Shown here piece by piece: positions 1 to 10,681 of a stretch of DNA of 64,000 nucleotides. The notes beneath the pieces are model-generated. The model did not search any database. It was not told the DNA's origin and saw only the letters and a program-made list of their open reading frames with translations. Each line of letters begins with the position of its first letter. The stretch's first letter is position 1. The translations under genes and the position numbers were made by a program. Location: positions 806,001 through 870,000 of the forward strand of contig NHZP01000014.1 of NCBI GenBank assembly GCA_003313425.1, written 5' to 3'. This DNA comes from Pseudopyrenochaeta lycopersici. Taxonomy: Eukaryota; Ascomycota; Dothideomycetes; Pleosporales; Pseudopyrenochaetaceae.

Positions 1-1111
1 AACCGCGACAACGTTCGTAAGCTTAAGCATGTCAAGAAGCATGACTATCACCGCGGAATTAGGTTAAGAGGGGGTGTGGATGGGTATAGACATCAAGAAG
101 AAGCATTGATAAAGGTCGCCCCATAGGTCAATTCACTCAAAAACAAGGGATTAAGTGTGTATTACTTAAGGATGGAGCTCTACCTCACATATCTCAAATT
201 GCTAACGACAGGCTGTCTCCATCCTCAACCACACTAAAGGGTGCAAATCTTGTATGGAACCTGGGGCAGGGTGCAGCTGGAGTGAGAAGTCAATATCTAG
301 CGGTCGCTCACTGATAGCCAAGCGCAGCAAAAGCTGTGGTAGTGATGCAGCGCCTTCTAAAGTTGCAGTGCCTGCAGTAGCAGCACCACCTTAAACATCC
401 ACGCGAGGCCGCAACATTAATGATCCCAAAAAACTTTTTGAGTACGCCAATTTGTAGAGCACACTTTATTTACTACTTTACTACAAAATTTTATAACTAT
501 AGCAATTGTACGTAGCTGTACAGCTTCATGTTTGTGATCGCGATTATAGTGTTCTGCACGCATAACGCGCACGGACACGGGTAGTAAAGGATGCGTACCA
601 ACGTGCCGTCTAGAAACTGCGAAGGAGTTCCCGATGAACCATACCTGGTTCGGTGACAGGCGATGATTCAGCCAATCCAAATTGAACTCGGACCATAAAC
701 CCTGCTCACTAGCGTCGTCATGCCAATGTAAGTACGCACCTCTAGCTAGCTCGTGCACGTGTCCTGAACAAAGGACAAGTTCTACTTCGTCCGTGTTGTG
801 ATAGGAAAAGGTTGTCGTTAATTGCTAGCAACTCTGAGGCAGCAACGGCCGTTATAGACTACCTCACTCTTTATCACCGTACTATACAACCTTCGTACTT
901 AGTCTATTAGAGCAGCGCTGGTGTCAACAACACATTAGTTCTACCCTTTACCCTTAGCTATTTGGAGTAGCGCTTCGAGTGATGCCTCAGCTGCACTGTC
1001 TCGCTCACGACCAGAATCATAACTATTATAGCGCTCAACAAAGTTAGGAAGCGCATTGCCTATTACGGCGCAGAGAATCTGCTCGCCTTACTGCCCTCCC
1101 ACGAGTTAATG
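1..1111. other. Flank without a recognisable gene
   Basis: Mixed-composition sequence with scattered stops on both strands. The only long frame is the minus-strand 417-758 frame listed separately. I see no domain, TIR or LTR here. From about 1112 a long plus-strand frame that is open apart from TAA/TAG begins, so the upstream part may include its promoter or 5' end. Confidence 0.4.
417..758 (-). CDS. Unrecognised 113-codon open frame
   Basis: An uninterrupted minus-strand frame of 113 codons starting with Met and rich in H, W and R. It has no motif, signal peptide or membrane segment that I recognise. Its surroundings are RIP-mutated, and an intact frame of this size in moderately GC-rich DNA can arise by chance. 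It may be a fragment of a longer gene or not a gene at all. Confidence 0.18.
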   Translation of the reverse strand: MHELARGAYLHWHDDASEQGLWSEFNLDWLNHRLSPNQVWFIGNSFAVSRRHVGTHPLLPVSVRVMRAEHYNRDHKHEAVQLRTIAIVIKFCSKVVNKVCSTNWRTQKVFWDH

Positions 1112-2292
1112 AACTAGATACCTCATCCTGCAGCCACGCCGCCAACAGCCCTTATAATTAGTACCTACGACAGATACAAGATCCTTGCCTTTATAATAAG
1201 CTTCGGCGTTAAACCACGCGAGGTGCGATATTATTCTAAGCTAACTAGTAACCCAGTTCATTCGTTAACTATACAACCTCTCACGCAGGACGAGGTATTA
1301 AGATTGCCGCTTAATGCGCCGTTTAAGTATAACACTAACATTTCTTAACAAGGAAAGAGTAACTTTAGTATTGTCGTCTAATAGTACTTTATAAGCTTAA
1401 TTAAGAACAGTATAGAGTGTGATTATATAGATTATTACCCGCGATTCCACGACGCGCTAAAGAAGGTTAATGCGGCGCTACATGCTGAGAAGGAATTCGA
1501 GGTGCTACGTAACTCACCAATAATAATTAAGGAGCGTCTGGAGCCTGAAAACCCTAGGAGCGCGTATACTTTGCGCTTAACTTACTGCGCTAATATAAGT
1601 GAGAAGACGGATACAGCCGCTAAACAGTTGACGACTTAATAACTGCTTATATTAGCCGAAATTTTATTAGCTAGTGTAAGCGAAGATAAAAATTCTAATT
1701 TTAGTAAGCTACATAAGTATTTAAATTTATAGGGTGTGCTGTACTTTTTAGAGAATATACCTGAGCTAGACGTAGTTTAATTTGTTAACTAGAACTTCCT
1801 TAACGAAGCACTGCTAAAGAAACTGTTCGTTAGCCGCTATCTAAAGACACAGGACTATATCTACGTATATATGCGATAGTCGCGCGATTTTTACGAGATT
1901 AAGTTCTATACTAGGGACAGGTATAGACGCTTAAAAAGAAACATCCCTTCTAAAGACGTTGCTTAACAGAGCATCTTACATCCCTTTAATAAGACCTATC
2001 TAAAAGATTCTTATAGCATTAACTAAGGTAAGAAAGCTAGGCTTACACTTATAGTAAAGTAGTACTTTATCGCTGCTAGTATAGCGAAGAATTGCGTGCT
2101 TAGGAAAATAAAAGCTTATCCTAAGCGCTTGCGCAGCGCGCTTAAATATATTGCTAAGCGTATAGGACCTGCCGCAGTGAAACTACCGCGCGTTGTATCT
2201 GTAGAGTAAACTAAATCTGGAAACATACTAGACGACATAAGCGAGACCTGTATACAATCTACTAAACTTAAAGTTATGTCAGTCCCTTCTTA

Positions 2293-2358
2293 CAGTCCCC
2301 CCCCATGAATTGACTGCTAGCGCGAGACGAGATGTGATGAGATTTGGTCCGTGCGGCA
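2293..2358. repeat. Tc1 left terminal inverted repeat
   Basis: A 66-bp arm that is the reverse complement of 3532-3597. It starts with CAGT followed by a run of eight C and ends GTGCGGCA. A single T/C difference from the right arm near 2344 is RIP-like. Confidence 0.92.
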
Positions 2359-2416
2359 CAGCCCTGGTCTGAGTTTCTATTCATTTTTGTATGTACAACA
2401 AGACAGCAGCAATGCT

Positions 2417-3451
2417 CTACCACTTTGTATGAAGGCCTTCTGCCTGGATCACTGCAACACAGCGCTCACGCATGGACAGGATATACTTTTTATAGTCTTC
2501 AACTGTGATTTTCTCCCACTCCTCCTCAAGATAGAGCTTAACCTCCTCTGTTGTCTTAGGATATCGCTGGGCGACTCGATGCTTGAGCATCTGCCACACG
2601 TTCTCAATAGGGTTGAGATCTGGTGAATTAGCTGGCCAAGTCATCTTTATAATTTAGAGCAGCCTCTGCGCAGCCTTTATTTCTTTTAAGTTATAAATAG
2701 AACAGTTATCCTCCATAAAGATCATCTCTTTGTTAAAGTAGGCAGCCATCTCTCTTTAGAATTCCTTGATGTAAGGAAGAATATGCTTAATATAGACGTG
2801 AGAAGTGACCGTCTTCTTCTTATTTACGCACCAATCTTTCTTAAAGAGAATAAGAGGCCCTTTGAATAGGCCTGAGATAATGCCCCAGACCATGCAGCAT
2901 GAGTAACGTCTGAAACGAGGGACAAGGCAGTCTTGATCAAGTCTCTCTTCTGCCATCCTTGTCACAAATATCTTGCCTCCTCCTAGTCTTGCAGACATCT
3001 CGTCGCTCCATCCAACTCTGAGCCAGTCTTGATCTTCCCATTCAACATGCTCATATGCCCAAACCAGTCTATCATATCTATGCTTATCTGTGAGGAGAGG
3101 TTTCTCTGTTGCAACGCGTCTGAAGTATCTCTCTTTTTCAAATGCTGCCTTCAGCGTCCTGCTGCAAAGATGCCACCCCAGCTCTGCTGCGACCTCCTTC
3201 CACGGCTTTCTTCTTTGAACGTGATCCTGAGTCGCATGAGCAACAAGCCTTTGTCTCTTTGGCGTATCAAGGATAGGCTTACGGCCTAGTGGAGGAGGTG
3301 GAGGCGTCTCGCCTGTTCGAAGGCAGAGAGAGATCGTTGTCTGAGGAATCTGGAGGTAGATTGAGATTTCTGTCTGCTTATAACCAAGATCATGCATTGT
3401 ATGTATCTGAATTCTCTCCTTATATGAGAGGCGAGTCTTTGGAGACCTCAT
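2417..3451 (-). pseudogene. Tc1-like DD34E transposase with two nonsense codons
   Basis: One frame runs from Met at 3451 (or an upstream Met at 3487) to the stop at 2417. The N-terminal part has helix-turn-helix character (SYKERIQIHTMHDLGYKQTE), as expected for TIR binding. The catalytic triad is visible: D in GWSDEMS, D in FMEDN, and E in SPDLNPIENVW. There are 34 residues between the second D and the E, which gives DD34E, the Tc1 type. Two TAA codons interrupt the frame near 2755 and 2660, both explicable as CAA-to-TAA. No frameshift was seen, so the gene was full length until recently. It is inactive as it stands. The product would be a nuclear cut-and-paste transposase using TA sites. Confidence 0.9.
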
Positions 3452-3531
3452 TATCAAAAAAAAAGAACGACAGTGAAGCGCAAGCATCTGTTTACTGCCA
3501 AAGTTGTGTGATCAAAGATGTGACCCCTTCC

Positions 3532-3597
3532 TGCCGCACGGACCAGATCTCATCACATCTCGTCTCGCGCTAGCAGTCAATTCATGGGGGGGGACTG
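3532..3597. repeat. Tc1 right terminal inverted repeat
   Basis: The partner of 2293-2358. It ends in eight G then ACTG, directly followed by the TA duplication. Confidence 0.92.
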
Positions 3598-4515
3598 TAC
3601 TTATCTGTTACAGCTAGGACCGTACCTTGCTAATCGCCTACTGCTCACGAGGAACAACTAGCTACGATGTTAAACACTACTGACAGTCAATTACTGCATG
3701 GAACCAAGCGCACCGCCGAGGATGCGGAATTCGAAGATCTCGCACGCTTGCTGTCTAAGGATCTCGCTCGCATAACGTCTAAAGATTAGGACCTTACAAA
3801 GCGCATGAATAATATCAACCAGCGACGCGAATTACTCTAGATGCAGCTTTAAAATTTAAATAAAGAGTAGGAGGAATTACATGTGCAGAGGAAGGATGTT
3901 AGGACAAGTTTTAAAAGGCGAAGTTCGGCGTTCTAGGGAAAAGGTAATAAGTAGCCCTAGGGAAATAGGAATAGCTGTAAATAGAGAGACGTTAATAAGG
4001 GACTGTTCTTAGTGATAGACGTTGGAAATTTGTTGGCAGACGGGTCACTCAATTCCCGTCCACACGAAAGCTGTCGCGTTGTTAATGTGTACCATTCTAA
4101 GGTTCTCTTCAACTACACTAATCTAGCCGCGCTCGCCCTTTATCTCCGTTTCCCCTCTTTGTTGCAGGTTATTGCGGTAAGACCTCGACGTAAGAGCCAG
4201 AGTAAATTCATCTACTTTTACACAGTCGCTCGAGCGTGGACAGACCTGACAAAACCCAAGTAGACGGAGGTTTGCAAGCTATACTCGAAACAGCGCATTG
4301 AGTTTCTAATTTGGATCTAGTTGTGGACAACGGCCAGTTTCGGCGTTTGCGCTGAAGCCTGTTCGGGCTGCTCGTCTAAATCACAAACCCTCGTTAATTT
4401 TCCCTTAGTTTCTTCTATGTTATACTTGCCCTTTCTCCTCAAGGAGTTCAAGTTATCGGAAGCTGGATATATTTGTAAGGTCTATGATGAGAGAGGTGCT
4501 TCAACCTCTACCTAG

Positions 4516-5172
4516 GATTACTAGCGGATGTATTGAATGATGTTGATGGATACCAACAAGAACAGAGATCGCGACGAGTTTGAAGCCTATTGGCGACTGG
4601 TAGAGATTTCAGACTGGTTTTTTTGAGATTTTGTAGCATAAATATCTAGCGAGACGGGATAGTCACCGAGCCAGGTAGAGAACGAAAGCCCACGATGAGG
4701 GTAGGTAGCGGGACGACACAATATTCGCCCGGCATGTCACGCATTTTCTTTGACGCATCCCAGTCCGACTTCGATGCGCAATCCCGGGAGTCGTGTTCGG
4801 AACGAAGGAAGGGTGATGCGAAAGCGGTGGCAGGGTTTATCCGGTCAACGGCTTCGAGGAAGATCAAGGAGTTGATTGTTACATGCGCAGCAATGTAACA
4901 GAAAGTCATTGCACTTAGGGCATTCTTGGAGGAGTTCTGGTACAGACCAACCTATGATTGTAGGACAGAGGATGAGCTTTCTATTGTGGATGATCTCGTC
5001 CCCGTCATCCATCATGGCGAGAATACTCAGAACCAAACTAAGTTATGGTCCAGATGTTGAGTCATGGGTTTGAGCGGGGCTCTACCTAAGTTAGGCGCCG
5101 GCGTTTGGCAGATCTCTCGAGCCGTTCAAGACGGCCGGCGTATCTCAACCCCACCTTCTTCCCAATTTCTTC
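4516..5172. other. Higher-GC relic, no assignable gene
   Basis: Less AT-rich than its flanks, with overlapping short open frames on both strands (for example minus 4646-4909 and 4845-5036). None shows a motif I recognise and they conflict with each other. It is possibly a decayed host gene. Confidence 0.3.
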
Positions 5173-5514
5173 ATGGCGCCACCCTACAGCATCAAGCACA
5201 CTGTCACTCCAAAAGGTGACGGGAACATCGCGCACTTTCGAGACTCTAGATCCACGTTTCAATCAATCCGTGTCGTGGTTCATACAGCGGGCCGGCAGCC
5301 AAATGGAATGAGCAACAATCATGTCTCGGTGTTCCTTCTGCTAACTGAAGGAGCTATCCAACTGAACATGACAACGGAGGAAGGGTCTATTTCACTCCTG
5401 TGGACACTACCTCAGCCTAGCTTAGCAGGGATTAAGAAGAGCCATCAGGATTTGTTAACTGACAGAAAAGCTAAGCATCCTCTCCAGGCGTCTCAGCCAA
5501 GTTTGGGGTTCTAA
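5173..5514 (+). CDS. Hypothetical 113-aa protein, possibly DUF7770-like fragment
   Basis: An open frame of 113 codons from Met to TAA. The central segment VVVHTAG followed by SNNHVSVFLLL and a short I-Q-L-N-M strand resembles, as far as I recall, the core of the fungal DUF7770 family (a beta-rich domain with a HTxG...NHxS pattern). The C-terminal part does not match what I remember of that family, so this may be a truncated or frameshifted copy. It has no neighbour that suggests a role, and function is unknown. The family assignment is weak. Confidence 0.3.
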   Translation: MAPPYSIKHTVTPKGDGNIAHFRDSRSTFQSIRVVVHTAGRQPNGMSNNHVSVFLLLTEGAIQLNMTTEEGSISLLWTLPQPSLAGIKKSHQDLLTDRKAKHPLQASQPSLGF

Positions 5515-5724
5515 AGCCCACCATTGCTAGTGGCAAATGCATCCACTATTGTAGGAATTGTAAAATCTAAGTTTGAGGTGACATACCTATGTGCAGCAAG
5601 CGTCGATCCAAACATTTGAATCCCGTGCGCCGCGGCAATAGAGCAGGTCTTTTAAACCTTTTCATTGCCTGTCTTTTTGTCTCCATTACTAAGTTCGACA
5701 TCTAGAACGTAATTCGTGTCCCCC
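5515..5724. other. Short non-coding gap
   Basis: No assignable feature. It separates the 5173-5514 frame from the convergent hAT-like relic. Confidence 0.3.
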
Positions 5725-6108
5725 CTACATATGTAAAAGATTAATAGGATCTAGGACCTTCTGATCAGACTTGTGGACATCCCGAAGCCAATCGTTATAT
5801 TCGTCGCCAACAGCGTGTGCTGCCCTACTAGCCACAACCTTCATGGCTTGTAACAAGGCAGATGGTGATGAGGGCAGCGGCGATGAAGGCCGCTATGATA
5901 AAGCCAGGGCCTGACGGGATTTTTCACGGTACTTGTCGAAGGGATTCCGATACATTCGCTGCTTCTTTGTGACTGGCTCGCCGCGTTCTCGATACTGGGA
6001 AACAATCTGTGGCTCGTAATACGACCGGTATAGCCCTTCTACAAGGGACTTTGCTCTTTGGGTCCAGTTTGGCTGATCCGCCGTGTCCTCGAAATATTCC
6101 CAAAGCGG
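5725..6108 (-). pseudogene. Possible hAT-family transposase C-terminal fragment
   Basis: A 128-codon minus-strand frame with one internal TAG. It begins within PLWEYFEDTADQPNWTQRAK, followed by LVEGLYRSYYEP. This resembles the hAT region before the dimerisation domain (W-x-YFE...W...AK..V..LW..Y). It ends with DEYNDWLRDV and a V-L-D-P-I stretch, like the start of the hAT C-terminal dimerisation segment. The catalytic core is absent. No TIR or 8-bp duplication was found. Motif resemblance from memory is the only support. A host gene with a similar charged helix is the alternative. Confidence 0.42.
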
Positions 6109-6212
6109 TCATGTGATCAGGAAACTGGGAACTATAATATCAGTCCGGCTCCCTAAGTCAGGCCCCAATCAATCAATCACTTACTCCCTACTCCCATAAC
6201 CACAAGTTATGA

Positions 6213-6770
6213 GCCCGGACTCGCGCTGAACCAGACACGGTCTCGACAGTATACGCAGCCGAGCCGCAGGGCATCAGCCCAGCGCTACAGATCGCACAAG
6301 AATATGCAGACCGGAACGGCGAACGGCAGGAAATCGCCATATACACAAGACAACCAGGCAGCCATCTGGTCTATAACCAAGGCGGAAGGGCGATCTGGAC
6401 TTACATTCTCGAGGAGATCGCGCGGCAAATCCAACGGCTCCACGAGAAGGACCGGGCAGTAACTGTACGATGGATACCAGCCCACACGGGCATCCCAGGA
6501 AACGAAGCTGTCAACAAGGCCGCCAAGGAAGCCACCGGATGGAGAGAGGACGGCCGTAAACAGCCACCAGTAGACGCGCCTCCCAAGCTGCACCCGCTCA
6601 GATCGACGCTCAAGAGATGGTGCAAGACACAGACGGAGAGGGCATGGATAGCGAGCTGGAGAACAGAGAGCCTTAATGGCCTAAAGGAGGCTCCCCCGAA
6701 ACACGCCGAACAACTCGGTGACCGGCTTGCCGAGGGCGTTGACTTTGGCTTCATTCCTCAGAACTTATAA
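6213..6770 (+). pseudogene. LINE (Tad/I-like) RNase H domain and C-terminal tail
   Basis: The frame reads STVYAAE, then LQIAQEYADRNG, a YT-DNQAAIW stretch, and VRWIPAHTGIPGNEAVNKAA. This is the RNase H domain found at the C-terminus of fungal non-LTR retrotransposon pol proteins. In the live frame the D of the YTDNQAA motif is displaced by a one-base insertion near 6345, which is compensated by a one-base loss near 6400. So the domain is recognisable but broken. A charged tail ends at TAA 6768-6770. The endonuclease and reverse transcriptase are missing, and so is any poly-A. This is a short 3' piece embedded between unrelated relics. Confidence 0.85.
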
Positions 6771-6870
6771 GTACGTGCATTTGAGTCAACGTTCCTAAGT
6801 CAGATTCTCATGTTTCTAGCATGCCCTGAAGAACGACCCCAAGGTGGGTCACTAAACTACTAAACTGGCC

Positions 6871-7893
6871 GACTTCGACTGTAGTGATACGCGGTCCGCT
6901 GAGGAGCTGTTAACTATATAGAAGGAAGCTAAAAAGATATTTCTTAATACCCGCGATTGTAAGGATAGAAGTAGAGATAAGAACGCGTGGTGCGATAATA
7001 TAGTGCGACCTCTAGTTTATTTAGCTATAGAATTATATAGTAATAATAGATAGTAGTTCTAGAGCGTGTACGTATATCTTCCTCCTAGTCCTTTTAAGAT
7101 ATATCTAACCTGCTAATCTTCTAGTTAATCGTAGTCTATTAATCCTCTCTATCTCTCTATAATCTCTGCACCTACCCTTACTAACTCTACCTACTGTAAA
7201 CCTATTAATTATAAAACTAACTACGTCCTCTTATACTTATATTATAACTTTAATATCTTAGCCCTCTATAAAAGGCTTAACGCTATAAATAATAGAGAAA
7301 TTAGGTATATACTTAATATATTTATAAAGTAGACTGCCCTTTTTTCTAGCTTTAAAGTTAAACCTATATCTAGAGACTATACTAAAGCAGAACTATAGAT
7401 AAGTATATAGATTACTATATCTTTACGTAAAAAGTAGGAACTTACGTAAATCTTATAACTTCTATTCTAGATAATAAAGATAGTTAAGCCTACCTTTACT
7501 ATTATTAGATATAAATATTCTATCTACTACGCGTATCTGCGTAAAGATCTAGTATTAGGGAGAAGTAGCGTATATATTCTAAGTCTAGATCTAGATTAGT
7601 TTAAGAGGCTAAGTATAAATTTAATATGTAGAATTTTTTAGTTAGTTAGGTTATATAGGAATTTACTAAAGTATAAGATAGATAAAAGAGAGGATAAGTA
7701 CTAGGGAGGGTTCTTTAGGCCTATTCTAGATAAGCTATTAGGCACCTCTAGAGATTAGGATAAATAAATTAAGGAATTTTAATATCTATATCGCGTCTCT
7801 TAAAGCCTATTTTTAGTACTTACTACACCTACTTTAGTAACTATAAGTACTACTACTAACTCTTACGAGGGAAATGTTATTATAATATATAAG
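6871..7893 (+). pseudogene. RIP-degraded PD-(D/E)XK nuclease-like gene
   Basis: One frame can be read without indels for about 900 nt, interrupted only by TAA and TAG. The order of segments resembles the fungal PD-(D/E)XK nuclease-like domain (PF20516 as I recall it). First comes a D-x-x-W-C-D-N-I-V-R-P-L-V segment matching the W-N..V..PLL pattern. Next is a K-P-I-S...Y-T-K-A-E-L-Q-I block, where the family has I-x-x-K...AELQ. Then a hydrophobic core with P-T-F-T-I-I-R-Y is followed by a long helix. Active-site residues cannot be judged because of RIP. A solo LTR (7894-8085) interrupts the 3' end. Such genes are common near fungal transposons; the cellular role is unknown. Confidence 0.45.
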
Positions 7894-8085
7894 TGTCAGG
7901 GACTATAGTAGGTTTACTGGCATAGGAAGGTTGGTTGGGCAGTAAAGAGTGTATTGCTGTGGTGCGATAGACGAATCGCTGCCGAGCAGCGATGGGGTTC
8001 CACCCCCTTATGTACTCTGGCTAATTCTACCCTAGCATGGGCCACTATGGGCCAAGTCGGCCCGGGCCAACCCATGGGGCTGACA
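7894..8085. mobile_element. Solo LTR, 192 bp, with ATAAG target duplication
   Basis: It starts TGTCAGGGACTATAGTAGG and ends GGGGCTGACA, giving TG...CA ends with TGTCAG/CTGACA inverted termini. Perfect 5-bp direct repeats ATAAG flank it (7889-7893 and 8086-8090). The first bases resemble the LTR of the chromovirus at 44252 (TGTTAGGGACTGTTAGTAGAGG), so it probably comes from a related family. No internal sequence remains, consistent with LTR-LTR recombination. It interrupts the degraded 6871 frame. Confidence 0.85.
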
Positions 8086-8774
8086 ATAAGCGAGATAGCA
8101 TTATTAAAACCTAGCGATAATATATAATAAAGACTGTTAAGATAGAGGTATATATAAGTAGTAATTATTTTCTAATATAGGAAGTGTTACATAATTAGTT
8201 TAAAATTGAACTAGTGCCCTATTAGCTAGTTAATGCTTTTACTAAAGCTAATACAAACTGGGAACGTTGTTACCCATTTATTGATCAATCGATTGATTGA
8301 TTGATTAATGGAATCCTACTCGGTCTCAGCCGCGATGCCCTGTCAGAGCAGTTAACTATCACTAACACGCACTTAATAAGTAAGACTAACGAAGTAGTTT
8401 TAGCTATACTTTGTAGGAGGATATAGAAGCAATCTAATAATAAGTTAGCGGTTTAATAAGGGGAACGAAAGAATGTATTACATATTAGCGTAGTATAGCA
8501 TTTTAATAAAGGGTGCGTTAAAGCTTTATTACAGTTAGAACCTTTACGGTACAGTAAAGATAGACTAGCCTTAATATAGGGTCCTAACCGTTGTTAACGC
8601 CATCTTGTTAGCACTAGACCTAAGGGGCTCTAGCGTCGCACACTAGATGCCGCAGCTATCTACATAGCTTTACTAGCCGACCTACTATTAACTCGCTAAT
8701 ACGTCGCTTAACAAGCAGACAGCAAAATCGTATAAAAGGAGAAAGTACATCTAGCTAAACATTTCACGTACTTT
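8086..8774. other. AT-rich relic without a callable gene
   Basis: Contains a GATT-repeat stretch near 8280-8310. The minus strand may hold decayed continuation of the HET gene, but no HET motif could be read below 8775. Confidence 0.3.
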
Positions 8775-9296
8775 CTACATAAGCAATACCTTATCGCTAA
8801 GCTTTATTCCCTCTTTAGAGAAGAATTCCACTAAGCTTAGGGCTAGAAGCTCCCGCAATATCCAGCCACGAGTGAACCACCTGCTATAGCAGAAGGCTGA
8901 CTCCCACTGTAATAAGATTACCGCGTCGTTAGGGCGGATAGCGGAGTAAGAGACATCTAACAAGTAGACGTAGCATTAAGCTGCGTTGCGGTACTAGCGG
9001 AACATAGACCTAATCGCGAAGGCGAGCTTAGCCTTATTTCCCTTATCAATGCAGCATGCGTCAGCCCAGAAGTACTGTAGGCTATCCCGTTACGCCTATT
9101 CTCCGCAGAAACGAAGTTTCTCATAACCTAGTTTAGCCACGCCAGTCCCCCTCGCTAGGTTATTAAACATAACTTCCTTAGTATCCACCTGCGCTCACAT
9201 ATAGGAAAGGATAGCATAAGGAGGAATTAAGTCTTCGTCAGCGAAGTTGATAGGACCGCCGAACACGCCGTCCTTACTGCACCGCAGCAGACGCAT
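8775..9296 (-). pseudogene. HET (heterokaryon incompatibility) domain, N-terminal part, RIP-degraded
   Basis: Starting at Met 9296 the frame reads MRLLRCSKDGVF, then IPPYAILSYM followed by TGA where the family has W (HTWG). Next come GYEKLRFCGE, YFWADACCIDK, CYVYLLDVS and SRWFTRGWILRELLALS. These are the ordered motifs of the HET domain (AILSHTW, VDTCCIDK, WFxRGWTLQELLAP). The stops read are W- and Q-type RIP changes (TGA, TAG, TAA). The frame continues open through the last 62 codons and is lost after 8775, so the C-terminal half is missing or unreadable. Intact relatives are cytoplasmic regulators of non-self recognition and cell death. This copy cannot encode a full protein. Confidence 0.88.
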
Positions 9297-9423
9297 TTTT
9301 CAGTTAGGTAATGTGATGCGCCCTTATAGCGGGGACGAGGCACGGAAGGCTTAAGAAGTGTTTAAATTACGACTACCTTAAAAAAAATCAATTCAATCCT
9401 ATTCTATAGCCACCTCCTACCAC

Positions 9424-10560
9424 ATGGCTCCTAAATAAGCCACCAGATTTTACTATCTCAGAAAGGAAATACACGTGCTGAGAGAATTTACTCCAGTTAA
9501 ACAAGAGCAGTTATTTTATTTCCTTTACTTGTTAATAATATTTCTAATAGCCTCCCTAGCTTATACGCTAAAAAATACCGCTAAATAGTTAGTAGGAGAA
9601 GATTATTTTGCGTTTAATTAGAGTAGCATAAATTAGACTCACATATACAGAGAGCTCTTACGCTAGCGCTTAGCGTCCTCAAATACATAGCTAACTTAAT
9701 TTCGTTATAACTAACAGCTCTCTAAATATAGAGACCCTACTAAGTATCGCTAAAGGCTTTTTCTGTATATCAAAGACACGATTGAATACTAGAGATAGTC
9801 CGCCCAGTATGAATTAGCCTAAGGTTGCGTACTAACCGCCTAACTCAAGAGTAAAGGTAGCCTTGCAGGTCGCTCTATCTACATGTGCAGCGGCTCCAGT
9901 ATTAACAAGGACAGTTAGTAATTACGCCAGTCCTTCGTTTCCTTTCTAGAATTAATTATATTAATATAAGCTTCCCTCTGCCGTTGCTATAATAGGTGCA
10001 TCTCTTAAGTAAGCGTAGAACCAACTCCTAGACAGTAGAAGTTGTAGTAGGATAGATTTAATTTTTGCTTCCTCTAAAGGTACATAATTTTACTCTAAGT
10101 AGTAGAATCAAGTAACTAAACATTACTTATAGTAGTACTCCTAACCCTGGATCTAGTCCTAGTTATTAGTAGGGACAATATTTTTATACTAGCTTATTAT
10201 TTAAGCGTTTAGCAGAGAGAGAAGTAAGGGAAATATAGGATTTTTAGCCGTCTGTCTTTAAATAAATTTTTAACAGGCTACACTTATTAAACTATATGCG
10301 CAGTTAGTAAAGAGTAAGACTATATATACAGATATAGTTAGTTACTACCTTACTTTCTAGGGAAGGTATAGTGTAACATATAATATAATATAATTAGCTA
10401 ATTATCTGTCGCAGGCTAGGGTATTATCTTAGGGAGCCTAAGGAAGAAACTATATTAGTAATCTTGCTATACAATCTAAGACGTGCAGGGTTAGGTTTAC
10501 TACACTAAGGCACAATACACACATAATATAACTTTTCTACTCATTATAAATTCTTCTTGA
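9424..10560 (+). pseudogene. Unknown RIP-degraded frame (~378 codons)
   Basis: From an ATG at 9424 a single frame runs to a TGA near 10558. All the many internal stops I read are TAA or TAG. The start reads MAPK*ATRFYYLRKEIHVL, followed by a hydrophobic LLIIFLIASLAYTL stretch and segments rich in Q once stops are read as Gln. I do not recognise the family. The regular stop spectrum and lack of frameshifts indicate a genuine gene or element ORF that was RIP-mutated. It lies just upstream of, and divergent from, the HET relic. Confidence 0.42.
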
Positions 10561-10681
10561 TGCATTATTATTAGCACATCAAGTGCGACATTATCTATTA
10601 GCTAGTAAGAAAGCCGTATAGTTAACAGACCTGCTCTAATTCGTCGCATCTTACACATCTTTAACGTTTATATTAGGGATT

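Larger units (their letters stand above)
2293..3597 (-). mobile_element. Tc1/mariner-superfamily transposon, 1305 bp
   Basis: A complete element with 66-bp terminal inverted repeats that begin CAGTCCCCCCCC and differ at one position in what I compared (a C/T change). It is flanked by TA on both sides (2291-2292 and 3598-3599), the Tc1/mariner target duplication. It encodes one transposase frame on the minus strand with two nonsense codons. It sits inside the 1112-4515 degraded frame, so it is younger than that gene. It carries far fewer stops than its host sequence, which suggests insertion after most of the RIP damage. Confidence 0.93.
1112..4515 (+). pseudogene. RIP-degraded unknown gene split by a Tc1 element
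   Basis: Reading in one frame from about 1112 to 2292 and, after removing the Tc1 element and one TA copy, from 3600 to 4515 gives about 640 codons. Nearly every stop read is TAA or TAG, which fits Gln codons changed by C-to-T RIP. The frame resumes exactly across the insertion (TCT TAC TTA), so the transposon landed in a coding sequence. Legible segments include PREVRYYSKL, PRFHDALKKVNAAL and KRTAEDAEFEDLARLL, the last in a charged and probably helical region. Two stretches near the C-terminus (4012-4263 and 4321-4515) are still open. I do not recognise the family. It could be a host gene or an ORF of another mobile element. The start is uncertain because a TGA at 1109 only limits how far the frame extends. 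Confidence 0.5.

Noticed and set aside
5605..5660. tRNA-like T-arm (TTTGAATCCCG)
   Set aside because: No matching acceptor stem or anticodon arm upstream at the right spacing.
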